In this document: piece after piece, positions 28,842 through 37,916 of the stretch | Numbering within the stretch: position 1 is the first letter of the stretch | How the letters are laid out: every line of letters begins with the position of its first letter | Notes under the pieces: generated by a model | What the model was told of the DNA's origin: nothing | Databases searched by the model: none | The model's input: only the letters and a program-made list of their open reading frames with translations | Translations under genes and position numbers: made by a program | From: an uncultured SAR324 cluster bacterium | GTDB taxonomy: Bacteria > SAR324 > NAC60-12 | Direction of reading: 5' to 3' | Assembly: GCA_905182865.1 (NCBI GenBank) | Contig: CAJJCY010000003.1 | Location: forward strand, 97,001 to 161,000 | DNA length: 64,000 bases

Positions 28842-30872
28842 CTATTTTTTCTGCATTTTTATGTAATCTGACAAAATATCCAGACTTTCTTTCATGTACT
28901 CATCCTGCTGAATTTCCTTTTTTTCTTCCTCAATTTCTGTATCATCAGAATCGTCTTCGTCAGCTTTCTCTGACACACTTCCCAGTTCCTGGTCTCGCTG
29001 TGTTTTACGACGCAAATCGTCCTCCTGCATTTTCAAGATAGAGGTGTATTTCAGTGGTTTTATTGTTGTCAAATATTCTTGTACATCCTCTTTAACTTTT
29101 TGGAAAAATTCAGAATTGGCAATTCTATTTTCTGAAAGTTGTTTCAGTTTCGGAAGAAGCTTTTTCAAATTACCGTTCACCTGATAGGAAACCTGATCAA
29201 TTGAGCGCCAGGGCAGAGCATTGTCCAAGGTAGATTCACCAATATCCCGGGCATTGTAGAGGGAGGGTAAAACGAGACTTGTTTCAACACCGCGGTTCTG
29301 TGTGGACCATCCGGAAACGCGGTAAAATTGAGCGATGGTAACTTTCAATGCACCATAACCTTCCGGAAGCTGAAAGATATTCTGTACGGTTCCTTTTCCA
29401 AAAGTTGTGGTGTCACCTGCTAAAATTGCGCGTTGGTAATCGTGCATGGCGCCTGCAAGAATTTCGGATGCAGAAGCACTGTAGCGATTGAGCATTATCA
29501 GCAGAGGTCCTTCATAAACTGCCTGCTCACGACTGCGGTGAACTGTAACCCGTCTTCCTCCGGACTGCCGAACTATCACTACCGGATTGTGACCGATAAA
29601 GAGTCCAGCCATATTGATTGCTTCATCAAGGCCTCCTCCTCCGTTGCTACGTAAATCGAGGATGACTCCATCAACATTTTCCCGGACAAATTCTTTAAGA
29701 TGCTTTTTTACATCCCTAGATGAGCTTTTGTAATTTTTTGGATTTTTGCGGCGGTCATTAAAATCAACATAAAATGACGGTAGTTTTATCACACCAATCC
29801 GGTTTGTTTCTTGTTCAGTTTTGTTTTCCTCCGGAGAAGGATGCTCAAAAATCTGCATTCTTGCTTCTCCGTCTTTAAGAATTATTTTATCCCTGACAAT
29901 AACTAATTTAAGCGTGTCAAAACCTTTTTTAGTTTTCCGCAGAATTTGCAGTCCAACCTTGGTTCCACGTTTTCCGCGAATCAGTTGCACCACGTTGTTG
30001 AGGCGCATATCAATGACGCTTTCAAAAGCTTCTTCTCCCTGAGCAACCGCAATAATTCTATCATCTGCTTTCAGTTTTCCGTGCCTTGCGGCCGCACCAC
30101 CGGGAACAATCGAATTTACAACCGTGTAGCCGTCCTCCCAACGCAAAACCGCACCGATGCCTTCAAGAGAGAGTTTAATCGCAATGTCAAAATTCTTCAG
30201 GTCCTGTGCCGCCAGATAGGAAGAGTGAGGATCATAAGCTGCCGCCATTGAATTGAGGAATATCGAAACAACATCATCATTTTCATACTGAGAAAAATCT
30301 TTCCACATTCCACGTACACGCTTCATCAAACGCTCTTTTCCATCTTTGATACTGGTATCAGCAAGCTTCAGGGTCAACAAATCAAACTTGATTTTGGTAC
30401 GCCAAATTTCCCTGGCCTCTTCTGTTGTTTCTGGATAAGGCAGATCTTCGCGCTCCAATGTCCAGTTTGCATCACGACTGAAATCAAAATCCTCAGCAAG
30501 AAATTCTTCCATCATCGCCAAGCGCTCTGACAAGCGCACTTTGAAGCGTTCAAAAATTTCCAAAGCCAATTTTACTTTTCCGCGCAGCAGCATATCGTCA
30601 ATACGTGTTTCGTATTTTTGGAATTCATTCACGTCTGCTGCAAGAAAATAATAATGTGCAGGATCCAGCCGGTTCAGGTAAAGCTTAAAGATCTTTGCAG
30701 ACATCTCATCGTCCAGTGGTTTTTGAGCATAATGCATGGAGACAAACTGCTCAACTATACCCTTGACGACAGGGTCGGTGAGCTTCTGCTTTTCATCTTG
30801 TGCTGCTAAAAAGGACGGAAAAAGGAATAAAAGGAGTGTCAGGCGGAGCAAAAGGTATTTGGAGACCTTCAT
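28842..30872 (-). CDS. prc: Tail-specific (C-terminal processing) protease Prc
   Basis: A 676-residue periplasmic S41 peptidase. It has a signal peptide (LLLRLTLLLFLFPSFLAA) and an N-terminal helical region with LDPAHYYFLAADV. A PDZ domain lies at about 230-320 (IVPGGAAARHGKLKADDRI). The protease core has the catalytic serine in RYSASASEILAGAMHD (about residue 467) and lysine in TTFGKGTVQ (about 492). It degrades proteins with nonpolar C-termini and trims cell-wall enzymes. The frame is intact. It starts 8 bp before hpt in the same orientation. Confidence 0.94.
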   Translation of the reverse strand: MKVSKYLLLRLTLLLFLFPSFLAAQDEKQKLTDPVVKGIVEQFVSMHYAQKPLDDEMSAKIFKLYLNRLDPAHYYFLAADVNEFQKYETRIDDMLLRGKVKLALEIFERFKVRLSERLAMMEEFLAEDFDFSRDANWTLEREDLPYPETTEEAREIWRTKIKFDLLTLKLADTSIKDGKERLMKRVRGMWKDFSQYENDDVVSIFLNSMAAAYDPHSSYLAAQDLKNFDIAIKLSLEGIGAVLRWEDGYTVVNSIVPGGAAARHGKLKADDRIIAVAQGEEAFESVIDMRLNNVVQLIRGKRGTKVGLQILRKTKKGFDTLKLVIVRDKIILKDGEARMQIFEHPSPEENKTEQETNRIGVIKLPSFYVDFNDRRKNPKNYKSSSRDVKKHLKEFVRENVDGVILDLRSNGGGGLDEAINMAGLFIGHNPVVIVRQSGGRRVTVHRSREQAVYEGPLLIMLNRYSASASEILAGAMHDYQRAILAGDTTTFGKGTVQNIFQLPEGYGALKVTIAQFYRVSGWSTQNRGVETSLVLPSLYNARDIGESTLDNALPWRSIDQVSYQVNGNLKKLLPKLKQLSENRIANSEFFQKVKEDVQEYLTTIKPLKYTSILKMQEDDLRRKTQRDQELGSVSEKADEDDSDDTEIEEEKKEIQQDEYMKESLDILSDYIKMQKK

Positions 30873-31109
30873 GTATTTTTTATTTTTGTGTAAATTTATA
30901 GTTTAAAACGAACTACATTTATGTCATGAATTACAAGAAATATCAATCAATTTGCCGAACTTCTGCCAGATTAGAACTTGGTATGAAGAATTATTTAAAC
31001 AAAATAGGAAGTAAAAATCAGGTGGAGAGCAGTGGGAATTCACTCTTTAAAGTGAATGTACTTATGCGGCTTATTAATTAAGTTCTGCAGTTACATTACT
31101 GAATTTAGT

Positions 31110-31176
31110 GGAAGGGAGATGATTATTCTTCCAATGAAACGAGGTTGCAATTCCTCTTATTTTCTATCTCCCTTCC
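31110..31176. repeat. 67-bp hairpin-forming repeat, copy 1
   Basis: Begins GGAAGGGAG and ends CTCCCTTCC, so the ends pair. The inner segment (GATTATTCTTCCAATGAAA) is almost identical to that of a second copy at 57,970-58,035 inside the tRNA-Ala element. A right-half copy lies at 52,893-52,932. It sits just past the stop of the monooxygenase-like gene and might also act as its terminator. It makes up the only feature of the 30,873-31,183 interval. Confidence 0.75.
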
Positions 31177-31183
31177 ATATTTG

Positions 31184-31501
31184 TCAGTTGAGTACATGTC
31201 CTGCAGAGGAGTCAATTTCAGTGCCTGCAACCCATTGTCCTTGAAATTCGAATTTATTTTCGGACATCTGTTCAAAGAACCACTTAGGATGCTCCCCTTC
31301 GAGATGCACTTTGTGTGCTGCCTGATCTGTAAATACCTGCGTGTAGAGAAAAACATTTTTCTGTTCAACACTCCGGCAAACAAAAAACTGTTCCATTCCA
31401 ATCTGGTTTTCCAGACATTTGAAACGGTAATCATTCATTAAAATCTCAATTTGATCAAGATCTCCCTCAACCACTGCCGTCACATGCACCAAATAACTCA
31501 T
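31184..31501 (-). CDS. Antibiotic biosynthesis monooxygenase (ABM)-like protein
   Basis: A 105-residue ferredoxin-like dimeric alpha-beta-barrel protein. The pattern CLENQIGMEQFFVCRS, LYTQVFTDQAAHKVHLEGEHPKWF is typical of YgiN/ABM-type putative quinol monooxygenases. It is a stand-alone gene at the edge of the accessory zone. Confidence 0.72.
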   Translation of the reverse strand: MSYLVHVTAVVEGDLDQIEILMNDYRFKCLENQIGMEQFFVCRSVEQKNVFLYTQVFTDQAAHKVHLEGEHPKWFFEQMSENKFEFQGQWVAGTEIDSSAGHVLN

Positions 31502-31626
31502 TCGTATTAATCTAACAAAATTTATATTTCAGGCTTATTTTTCTATCCAAACTAAAATTATAATAATACACTTTTATATGATTTATACTCTTCCTTCCAA
31601 AACTTTCCAAGTAAAATTTCACATTC

Positions 31627-31655
31627 TTGTAAATTCTACCAGATGATGTTATATT
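31627..31655 (+). promoter_or_regulatory. Shared promoter-leader, copy before the first MORN gene
   Basis: TTGTAA, 17-bp spacer, TATATT, followed by a leader ending in AATAAGGA before the ATG. This is the most diverged working copy of the leader found before most MORN-family cargo genes. Confidence 0.65.
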
Positions 31656-31693
31656 TAGAATTATTCCTAATAAAACCTCCAATAAGGAACTCT

Positions 31694-32140
31694 ATGAGAA
31701 ATATACTGATTATCATCTCACTCCTTCTTTTTACTCCCCCACTGTTTGGTGATTCTCATACTGGAAAAATCCTTTACGGGTGGGATACTTCTTCTGGTGT
31801 TCAATTGAGAGAATTTGGCGATAAAGACATCCACCCCCAATATAAAGGAGACGTTGAGAACAGGAAACCAAATGGCCTTGGTATAATGATTTTTCCTGAT
31901 GGAAGAAAATATGTGGGCGAATGGATAAATGGAGAAAAGAATGGTCATGGAACATTTACTTTTCCAAGTGGATTTAAATATGTGGGGGAATACAAGGTTG
32001 GGAAAATGTGGAACGTAAAAAAATATAACAAAAACGGAAAGTACGTGGGGGAATACAAGAATGGTGAAGTTTGGAATGGAATAGTATACGACAAAAACGG
32101 AAACATCAAAGGAGCATGGGTGAATGGAGTAAAACAGTAA
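31694..32140 (+). CDS. Exported MORN-repeat protein 1
   Basis: A 148-residue protein with signal peptide NILIIISLLLFTPPLFG. It then has the family module LYGWDTSSG ... EFGDKDIHPQYKGDVEN, three or four MORN repeats (YVGEW-NGEKNGHGTFTFPSG and similar) and the C-terminal cap WNGIVYDKNGNI. I chose the ATG at 31,694 because it directly precedes the signal peptide. It lies left of the tRNA-Ala element, so the family also occurs outside the present element. MORN repeats form beta-hairpin sheets that bind lipid or protein; the role here is unknown. Confidence 0.82.
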   Translation: MRNILIIISLLLFTPPLFGDSHTGKILYGWDTSSGVQLREFGDKDIHPQYKGDVENRKPNGLGIMIFPDGRKYVGEWINGEKNGHGTFTFPSGFKYVGEYKVGKMWNVKKYNKNGKYVGEYKNGEVWNGIVYDKNGNIKGAWVNGVKQ

Positions 32141-32279
32141 TAAATCTCCTATTTCCAATCCCATCTTCGCCTGTGAGACACCCCAACTAATTCTTTGCAG
32201 TCAGAAAAGCTTCAAATAGGACCTCTCGATCTTGCAGAACACTCCTTAAGAAACTGCCTTATTTGGGGCCACAAAATTA

Positions 32280-33341
32280 TCAAACCGCGGCCGCAATTGC
32301 TTTTCCAAGATCTTCAGTTTTACCTTTCCCGCCCATATCAGGTGTCAGTTCCATACCACTACGTAGAACAGTTTCAATAGCGTTCATAATAATGTCATGT
32401 GCGTCGGTGTGGCCAAGATGCTGGAACATCATTGCGCCTGCCCAAATTGCACCGATCGGGTTCGAGATTTTCTGTCCGTAAATATCCGGGGCAGAACCAT
32501 GAACCGGTTCAAACATCGACGGGAATTCATGTGTCGGATTAATATTCGCCGAGGGAGCAATCGCAATGGTTCCAGTACACGCCGGACCTAAATCTGACAG
32601 TATATCGCCAAACAGATTACTGGCAACAACTACATCATAATGCTCCGGCATGCGTACTAAATTAGCAGTAAATATATCGATATGGTACTGGTCGACGGTT
32701 ACGTCCGGATAGCTTTTGGCCATCTCTTTCACACGCTTATCCCAGTACGGCATTGAATGGATAATACCATTTGATTTCGTTGCTGATGATAAGTGCCTGG
32801 CAGCACGTGATTGTGCTAAATCAAAGGCGTATTTAAGGATCCTATCGGTACCACGGCGTGTAAAAATACTTTGCTGAGTGACGATCTCATGTTCGGTACC
32901 TTCATATTGAATTCCGCCAATCGCCGAATATTCACCTTCAACGTTTTCACGTACAACGTAAAAATCGATGTCACCGAGCTTCTTGTTTGCTAAGGGACAA
33001 GGAACGCCTTCAAACAAACGTACAGGTCTTAAGTTAACGTACTGATCAAATTCACGACGGATTGGAATCAACAAACCCCATAAAGATACGTGGTCCGGGA
33101 TCGATGGGAAGCCAACAGCACCCAGATACACCGCATCGAAAGGGCGTAACTGATCGATGCCATCTTCAGGCATCATTTGTCCGGTCTCAAGATAGGTTTC
33201 GCAAGACCAGTCAAATTCTGTCCATTCTAAGTTTAGACCGTGCTTTGAAGCCGCAGCCTCAAGTACGCGTACACCTTCCGGCATAACTTCCTTACCAATA
33301 CCGTCACCTGGAATTAAGGCTATTTTTACTATTTTTGTCAT
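32280..33341 (-). CDS. ttuC: Tartrate/D-malate dehydrogenase
   Basis: A 353-residue NAD-dependent beta-decarboxylating dehydrogenase of the isopropylmalate dehydrogenase family. The N-terminus IALIPGDGIGKEVMPEG, the TtuC/DmlA-type segment LGAVGFPSIPDHVSLWGLL and the metal site SNLFGDILSDLGP are present. LeuB-type enzymes differ at the substrate loop, so tartrate or D-malate is likelier. The frame is intact. It stands among accessory genes, so it may have been acquired horizontally. Confidence 0.88.
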   Translation of the reverse strand: MTKIVKIALIPGDGIGKEVMPEGVRVLEAAASKHGLNLEWTEFDWSCETYLETGQMMPEDGIDQLRPFDAVYLGAVGFPSIPDHVSLWGLLIPIRREFDQYVNLRPVRLFEGVPCPLANKKLGDIDFYVVRENVEGEYSAIGGIQYEGTEHEIVTQQSIFTRRGTDRILKYAFDLAQSRAARHLSSATKSNGIIHSMPYWDKRVKEMAKSYPDVTVDQYHIDIFTANLVRMPEHYDVVVASNLFGDILSDLGPACTGTIAIAPSANINPTHEFPSMFEPVHGSAPDIYGQKISNPIGAIWAGAMMFQHLGHTDAHDIIMNAIETVLRSGMELTPDMGGKGKTEDLGKAIAAAV

Positions 33342-33654
33342 AATAAATTACTTTAGTTTTATATGTATAGTGTAAGGTAGTGCCGGATACGAGAGGGAAT
33401 TCTTTGACTAATGGTGATTCCTTACAATACTATAAAGGGGAAGAATTACCATCATTTTCGGACTAGACTTAAACACCTCCTTACGTTAGTTGTTTGAAGT
33501 ATGGGACAACTTAATTTAATGTACCGTTAACTCATTTATATTACTACCCTCTAAACTTCCAAGTAAATTCCCCCATTCTTGCATTTCGATTGGAAGTCTT
33601 TCACAGGAATTCCTAAATCAACCAATAAAATTTTAGTTTTGTTTCAAGTATAAG
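33342..33654. other. Intergenic region with degenerate leader and an att-like segment
   Basis: A 20-bp stretch at 33,384-33,403 matches the left attachment site and its right flank (36,569-36,588) at about 16 of 20 positions. A weak copy of the shared leader (CTTCCAAGTAAA ... TTCTTGCATTT) is at 33,556-33,590. No gene is seen. Confidence 0.4.
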
Positions 33655-34275
33655 ATGAAAAATATTCTTTGCATTTTACTCTTTTCGTGTTTTAGTCTCA
33701 CCATCATCTCCTGCGGTTCTGGAAATAGCTTGTCAAGTAGTACTTACAACACTAGCACCCATGTAGATCAAACAACCCAAAAGCAAGCAGTAATTGATTG
33801 TTACTTAGTCAATAATTCAATAAATGATAATTCGACAATTGATAATTCAACTGTTTCTGATTCTTCTGTTTCTGATTCAATAATCACAAATTGCTCAATT
33901 ATCGATAATTCAACTGTTTCTGATTCTTCTGTTTCTGATTCTTCTGTTTCAATAATTTCTACAATTGACAGTTCGACAATTTCAGATAATTCTTCTGTTT
34001 CTGATTCTTCTGTTTCAAATTCAATAATTTATAATTCAATAATCTCTAACTCAATAATCTCTAACTCAATAATTAAAAATGAAACATTAATAATTTGGGG
34101 AGATCAAGATAAGCTAAATGATCCAGTAAATTCATTAATAAAAAATCAATCTATTTGGATGCTATTGACGATTGAGAGGAATAAAATATTTTATTTTAAA
34201 ATCAATACAGGATTCAATATGTTTTATAGATATTGTATCAGGAATAACCAATATTGTTGGTCTGTTTTTTGTTAA
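33655..34275 (+). CDS. Lipoprotein with serine-rich pentapeptide-like repeats
   Basis: A 206-residue protein. A signal peptide ends in the lipobox IISC near residue 20. From about 55 to 145 the sequence has a five-residue period of the form S-(T/S/I)-(V/I)-x-(D/N), as in STVSD SSVSD and SIISN SIISN SIIKN. That spacing, with a hydrophobic centre and a small residue two before it, fits the right-handed quadrilateral helix of pentapeptide-repeat proteins in a serine-rich variant. The tail has no repeats and may be an out-of-frame extension. At DNA level the repeats are 15-bp units that can slip. Confidence 0.6.
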   Translation: MKNILCILLFSCFSLTIISCGSGNSLSSSTYNTSTHVDQTTQKQAVIDCYLVNNSINDNSTIDNSTVSDSSVSDSIITNCSIIDNSTVSDSSVSDSSVSIISTIDSSTISDNSSVSDSSVSNSIIYNSIISNSIISNSIIKNETLIIWGDQDKLNDPVNSLIKNQSIWMLLTIERNKIFYFKINTGFNMFYRYCIRNNQYCWSVFC

Positions 34276-34500
34276 AGAATATTTAGATTTATTATACCAT
34301 TCAAAATATGCAACACATTTTTTTACCGAAAAGCATAAGGTAAAGGAAGGATGAGGAATAGAAGAATAGATATAATAATCAATTTCCGTTTATCCATTTT
34401 TAATTCTTTCTTCCTATTCATAATAAAGTTAAGAACTCTGTTAAATAATATTTTCCTTCAAGAATTAACATGATTATTAGAAAAAATCTCCAACTCATAT

Positions 34501-34931
34501 TAATTATCAAACTCTACTGAAACCTTACCATCAATAACATTCGTTGAAATGAAACTTAGTTGAGAAATTGATTGTTTGTTTTGGAATATCCAACGACCTT
34601 CAAGTAATCCAGATTTAGTCTCAAATACCTCCTTCAAGAGTCATTGTTCATCCTCAAACACTTCTTCCTTTGGAGGGCTCTCAAAAGTCCCTCTGCCATT
34701 TATTTCACCTTCAAAGGTTTCTGAGTATAAACTTCTTCTTAACTTGTCCGTATTCAAGCCTGATGGTTCTCAGTGACCTTCTATGATGGTAGATGTGAAG
34801 TAGAGTTCTTTCATTTAACTTTGGATTCTTTGTTTCCAATAAATTTTCAAATCATCCCATTTAACACCATCAAAAGAAATATTGTTAATAACTTCTTTCC
34901 AAAGAACCTCATTAGAAAATTTATCTCCATA
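34501..34931 (-). pseudogene. Remnant of integrase tail and its downstream gene
   Basis: From 34,799 to 34,931 the DNA is closely similar to the 3' end of the tyrosine integrase at 58,701. From 34,501 to 34,714 it encodes a decayed homologue of the protein at 58,383-58,700 (shared GT-F-SP-E-V--DEQ and IDGK-S-E-DN patterns, with an in-frame stop after DEQ). The integrase part ends abruptly after the segment encoding the C-terminal catalytic region. Flanking DNA at 34,340-34,490 also matches 58,095-58,260, but with its two parts in swapped order. This marks an older insertion of a related element. Confidence 0.75.
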
Positions 34932-35113
34932 TCAAAATTTCCCGATATATCAAACCCGTGACCAAACAAAAATACTCCGCTGAAGCGCTCAAGCATTCTC
35001 TTGAACATTTTTGATTTTCCTATTATCTAAAAATGTTGATTGCCACTGCACACTACTCTCAATAAAATAACCGGTAATCGCTCATAAATTCCTAACAAGC
35101 CATCCGCCTTTAC

Positions 35114-36346
35114 TCATGTTTTATCAGACTGCGTGTGCCGCACTGGCGTAACGAAAGAAACGGAGAAACAAAGAATCAGCGAAAAAGTACAAAGTATCCC
35201 GGCCAGCAGGAATGCATGACTGAACTGAATTCCTGCGGCCCATCCTGCAAGCAGAGCTCCAAAGGCGCCGATTCCATCCATCAGGGTGAAGGCAAATCCG
35301 AGGGTGGTACCCTCGCGGCTTCCAGTGAATTCCACTGCAGCGGCCAGTACCGATGAGCGGATCCCCTCGAGCAGTCCGACTCCGACAAGCAGAAATATGA
35401 TGATCATCGACAGCAGCCCGAAGTTTTCCAAAACCGGTATCATGAAAGCGCATACAGCCGCAGTGGCAATGCCGAAAACGATTACCCTGCGTCTGCCTGC
35501 ACGATCCGAGAACCTTCCCATCAGAGGTTGCATAAAAGCCCCAAAAAGAACCATCATTCCAAAAGCCAAACCTGTCATAGCGGAACTTAATCCGTGAAAT
35601 TCCCTGAGGTAGAGTGGAATCATGCTCATCAGGGCCACCAGAGACATGTGGTAACTGCTGATCAGGCAAATGATCAAGAGTCCCCTTTTTTTAGTCCAGC
35701 TTTTCCAGAGATGCTGAAGATCTTCCTTCGAAAAAGCCTTGCGGTGCGGCTGTTCAGGTACCCATTTCCGTATCCAAAGAAAGAGGACACCGACCAGCAG
35801 GGTTGGCAGGATGAGCCAGTGCAGGGTCTCACGCCAGTCCATTGAAACCAGCAAAAACCCGACTATCACCGGGCCGATCACTGCAGAAAGAGTTCCACCG
35901 ATGGCATGGAGCCCCAAAGCTTGTCCCCGGTTTTGCGGATCAGACTGAACCAGTATAGACGTCGCCAAAGGATGCCAGGCTGCGTCCCCGCAGCCCGCCA
36001 AGGCAAACAGAAATGCCAGGGACCAGAATCCCGGGGCCCAGGAAGCGAGCAGGTAACCGAGTCCGACCCACCAGAAGGTAAGCATCAGGAGGTTTCCCCG
36101 ATTCCCGAAAGAATCTGCCAGTAAACCGGACGGGAGATAACCCAAGGCACCGCCGAAACTGTGAAGGGTCAGCAACAACCCAACCTCCATCGGGTTAAGT
36201 CCCATTTCCAATGCGATTGCTGGAGCCAGAACAACCACCGAACAAGGAACGATGTCGTTGGCAAAATGTCCCAGGGAAAACGGGAAATAAAGTGATCTGC
36301 GTGAAGCCTTAATCAGACTTGGAAATATATTCTGCATATCAGGCAT
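35114..36346 (-). CDS. MFS transporter
   Basis: A 410-residue polytopic protein with about 12 hydrophobic segments. The motif A-like DSFGNRG between helices 2 and 3 and RFSDRAGRRR in the second half place it in the major facilitator superfamily, near Fsr-type efflux carriers. The base composition looks richer in G+C than its neighbours. It lies just left of the tRNA-Ala element, between two accessory blocks. The substrate is unknown. Confidence 0.85.
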   Translation of the reverse strand: MPDMQNIFPSLIKASRRSLYFPFSLGHFANDIVPCSVVVLAPAIALEMGLNPMEVGLLLTLHSFGGALGYLPSGLLADSFGNRGNLLMLTFWWVGLGYLLASWAPGFWSLAFLFALAGCGDAAWHPLATSILVQSDPQNRGQALGLHAIGGTLSAVIGPVIVGFLLVSMDWRETLHWLILPTLLVGVLFLWIRKWVPEQPHRKAFSKEDLQHLWKSWTKKRGLLIICLISSYHMSLVALMSMIPLYLREFHGLSSAMTGLAFGMMVLFGAFMQPLMGRFSDRAGRRRVIVFGIATAAVCAFMIPVLENFGLLSMIIIFLLVGVGLLEGIRSSVLAAAVEFTGSREGTTLGFAFTLMDGIGAFGALLAGWAAGIQFSHAFLLAGILCTFSLILCFSVSFVTPVRHTQSDKT

Positions 36347-36568
36347 TTTTGAATTTTGACTGGCATAAGGAATAAATGCGGATAACTACTTTACGTAAAT
36401 AGGAGATGGGCCTAGTGTGACCCCGGGTGCTCCATTCGAAAGCAAATTATTAATAAATTATTATGTTACGGCTTCATCTTTATTGGATAAACCTTTCCCG
36501 TTAACAAAAAAGACAATCTAATTATATTTAATAATATCAATTAGTTATTGCATTATTAAAAGGGATGG

Positions 36569-36583
36569 TGGAGACGAGGGGGG
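36569..36583. repeat. Left attachment site (attL-type repeat)
   Basis: Exact 15-bp copy of the tRNA-Ala 3' end. Read on the minus strand it continues into CCA, giving CCCCCCTCGTCTCCACCA, a complete tRNA terminus. This identifies it as the displaced chromosomal half of the tRNA. Confidence 0.85.
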
Positions 36584-36770
36584 ATTCTCCCTTTACTATT
36601 CGGTCTTCCCCCTTACTTTCCTCTCAATCCGTTGGTATTACAAGTGATGAGACACCAAATAACAGATTGATATGAAGTTAGGTTGTGGTTTGAGTATCAC
36701 CAAACCATCACCAAAAACAATAGAATAACACTCACCAAATAAACTCCCAAGTCAAAAACCCCCACACACA

Positions 36771-36799
36771 TTGTATTTCAAACAGATTGATGTTATATT
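36771..36799 (+). promoter_or_regulatory. Shared promoter-leader copy
   Basis: TTGTAT, 17-bp spacer, TATATT, then the conserved leader to a GTG start at 36,833. It now drives only a signal-peptide stub. Confidence 0.65.
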
Positions 36800-36832
36800 T
36801 CGGGTTCTCCTAAACTACCAATAGGAAACCAA

Positions 36833-36901
36833 GTGAAACATCTACTCATCATCCTCTCCATCCTTCTTCTGTCTTCTCCTGTGATTGGTTATTCATCTTA
36901 A
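36833..36901 (+). pseudogene. Signal-peptide stub of a MORN-family gene
   Basis: GTG start, then [18 protein letters not shown], the family signal peptide, ending after four more codons at TAA. The rest of the gene is gone, replaced by the 3' end of an oppositely oriented glutaredoxin gene, which overlaps by a few bases. It marks a recombination junction exactly after the signal peptide. Confidence 0.75.
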
Positions 36902-37138
36902 ATCATTAGGATCTTCTTCAATAAGATCGGTGAACCCACCAATATTTTCCCCATCACAAAATATTTGAGGAGATGTTCTTAAATAAGGATATTTTTTCAT
37001 GAATTTTTCACGTTCATTTCCTTCGTCCAAATTAATTTCAGTAAAATCTAATTCATTATTCTGCAACCATTGTTTGGCAGCACCGCAGTATCCACAATAA
37101 TTTGATGTATAGACTATTATTTCTTTCATCTTTACCAA
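36893..37138 (-). CDS. Glutaredoxin
   Basis: An 81-residue thioredoxin-fold protein with active site CGYC (VYTSNYCGYCGAAKQWL), the cis-proline segment TSPQIFCDGENIGGFTDL and the glutathione-binding GGF-D pattern. The more likely start is the second Met (MKEIIVYTS). It is the only gene on the minus strand in this part of the element, and its 3' end cuts a MORN-family gene. Confidence 0.88.
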   Translation of the reverse strand: MVKMKEIIVYTSNYCGYCGAAKQWLQNNELDFTEINLDEGNEREKFMKKYPYLRTSPQIFCDGENIGGFTDLIEEDPNDLR

Positions 37139-37202
37139 CTCAACTTATTAACTAACAAAATATGTTAAAATATATCAAAATATAACTGGTTAGGATAGAA
37201 TT

Positions 37203-37270
37203 TTTCACAGAGTCAGACAACCTCCAAGTAACCCCCACTAATTCTTCACAGTCAGAAAGTCTCCAAGTAA
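37203..37270. repeat. Two tandem copies of a 37-nt intergenic repeat
   Basis: Unit approximately CACTAATTCTTCACAGTCAGA-N(3)-CCTCCAAGTAA. The same pair of units occurs at 38,988-39,063 and 41,595-41,671, with a decayed unit at about 32,181. It always lies just upstream of the shared promoter-leader. Confidence 0.7.
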
Positions 37271-37282
37271 AATACCCGATTC

Positions 37283-37311
37283 TTGTAAAACAAACCGATT
37301 GATGTTATAAA
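37283..37311 (+). promoter_or_regulatory. Shared promoter-leader copy before a non-MORN gene
   Basis: TTGTAA, 17-bp spacer, TATAAA, then TTGGGTTCTCCTGA and an ATG at 37,330. The gene that follows is not a MORN protein, which shows that the leader is shared by unrelated cargo. Confidence 0.68.
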
Positions 37312-37329
37312 TTGGGTTCTCCTGAATTA

Positions 37330-37617
37330 ATGGCAGACAAAGAATCTAAAGTTAAATGGAAGAACTATATTTTGTTAGACGAAAAAGGGGTAATTACAAA
37401 ACATTGAGATTAGAATTTGGAGAAGTTTTGGAGAAGTCTAGGTTTTGTAAGTGAAAACCTACTAAAAGACACAACTAAAAAGTTTGGAGATCAAGTTAAA
37501 GAAAGTAAAGAGTTTATAAAGAAACTAAATGAAGATCCCAATGTGGGTGAAATTGATGTAGATAAAGATCTTAGAGGTTATAAAGGTAATTTTATAAAAT
37601 ATGCAGTAGATGAGTAA
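37330..37617 (+). CDS. Hypothetical protein, probably frame-disrupted
   Basis: Begins MADKESKVKWKNYILLDEKGVI under the shared leader. Stops follow at 37,405, then the same frame reopens and runs to 37,617 (FVSENLLKDTTKKFGDQVKESKEFI). One more A at 37,400 and one base less near 37,440 would join them. The product is Lys/Glu-rich and probably helical. I do not recognise it. Confidence 0.45.
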
Positions 37618-37626
37618 ATATAAAAA

Positions 37627-37818
37627 ATGACAAATAAAGAGATCACCTGCTTCTTTTGCTTTGAACAATTTGAAGTTTCATTAGAAATAGGTTCATCGTT
37701 TACTGGAAATGATATTGAGATTTATGACTGCGAGATATGTTGTAATCCAAATAAACTCGAATATGAAGTTTATGATGGTGAAATAAACATAAATAATGTT
37801 AGTGATGGAAATGAATAA
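37627..37818 (+). CDS. Small CPXCG-type cysteine-rich protein
   Basis: A 63-residue protein with CFFCFEQFEV near the N-terminus and YDCEICCNPNK in the middle, matching the two zinc-binding pairs of the Cys-rich CPXCG family, in which C-P-x-C-G and D-C-x-V-C-C-x-P are the usual forms. The first pair is modified (CFFCF). The length is typical. It follows the previous gene by 9 bp. Confidence 0.65.
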   Translation: MTNKEITCFFCFEQFEVSLEIGSSFTGNDIEIYDCEICCNPNKLEYEVYDGEININNVSDGNE

Positions 37819-37916
37819 ATTCAACTAACCTTTTATGGAAAAAAGATAAAGTAGCAAAATTAGGAAAAAATGAATACTGGAGTCCTAATTTGTTTATGAG
37901 TAAGAAAATAGAAACA

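Noticed and set aside
34172..34354. Small frame overlapping the end of the pentapeptide-like lipoprotein
   Set aside because: No start signal and no recognisable content; probably a chance opening in AT-rich DNA.
35124..35669. A 181-residue frame inside the MFS gene on the same strand
   Set aside because: It overlaps the MFS frame fully and has no domain; the MFS reading has clear membrane segments and motifs.
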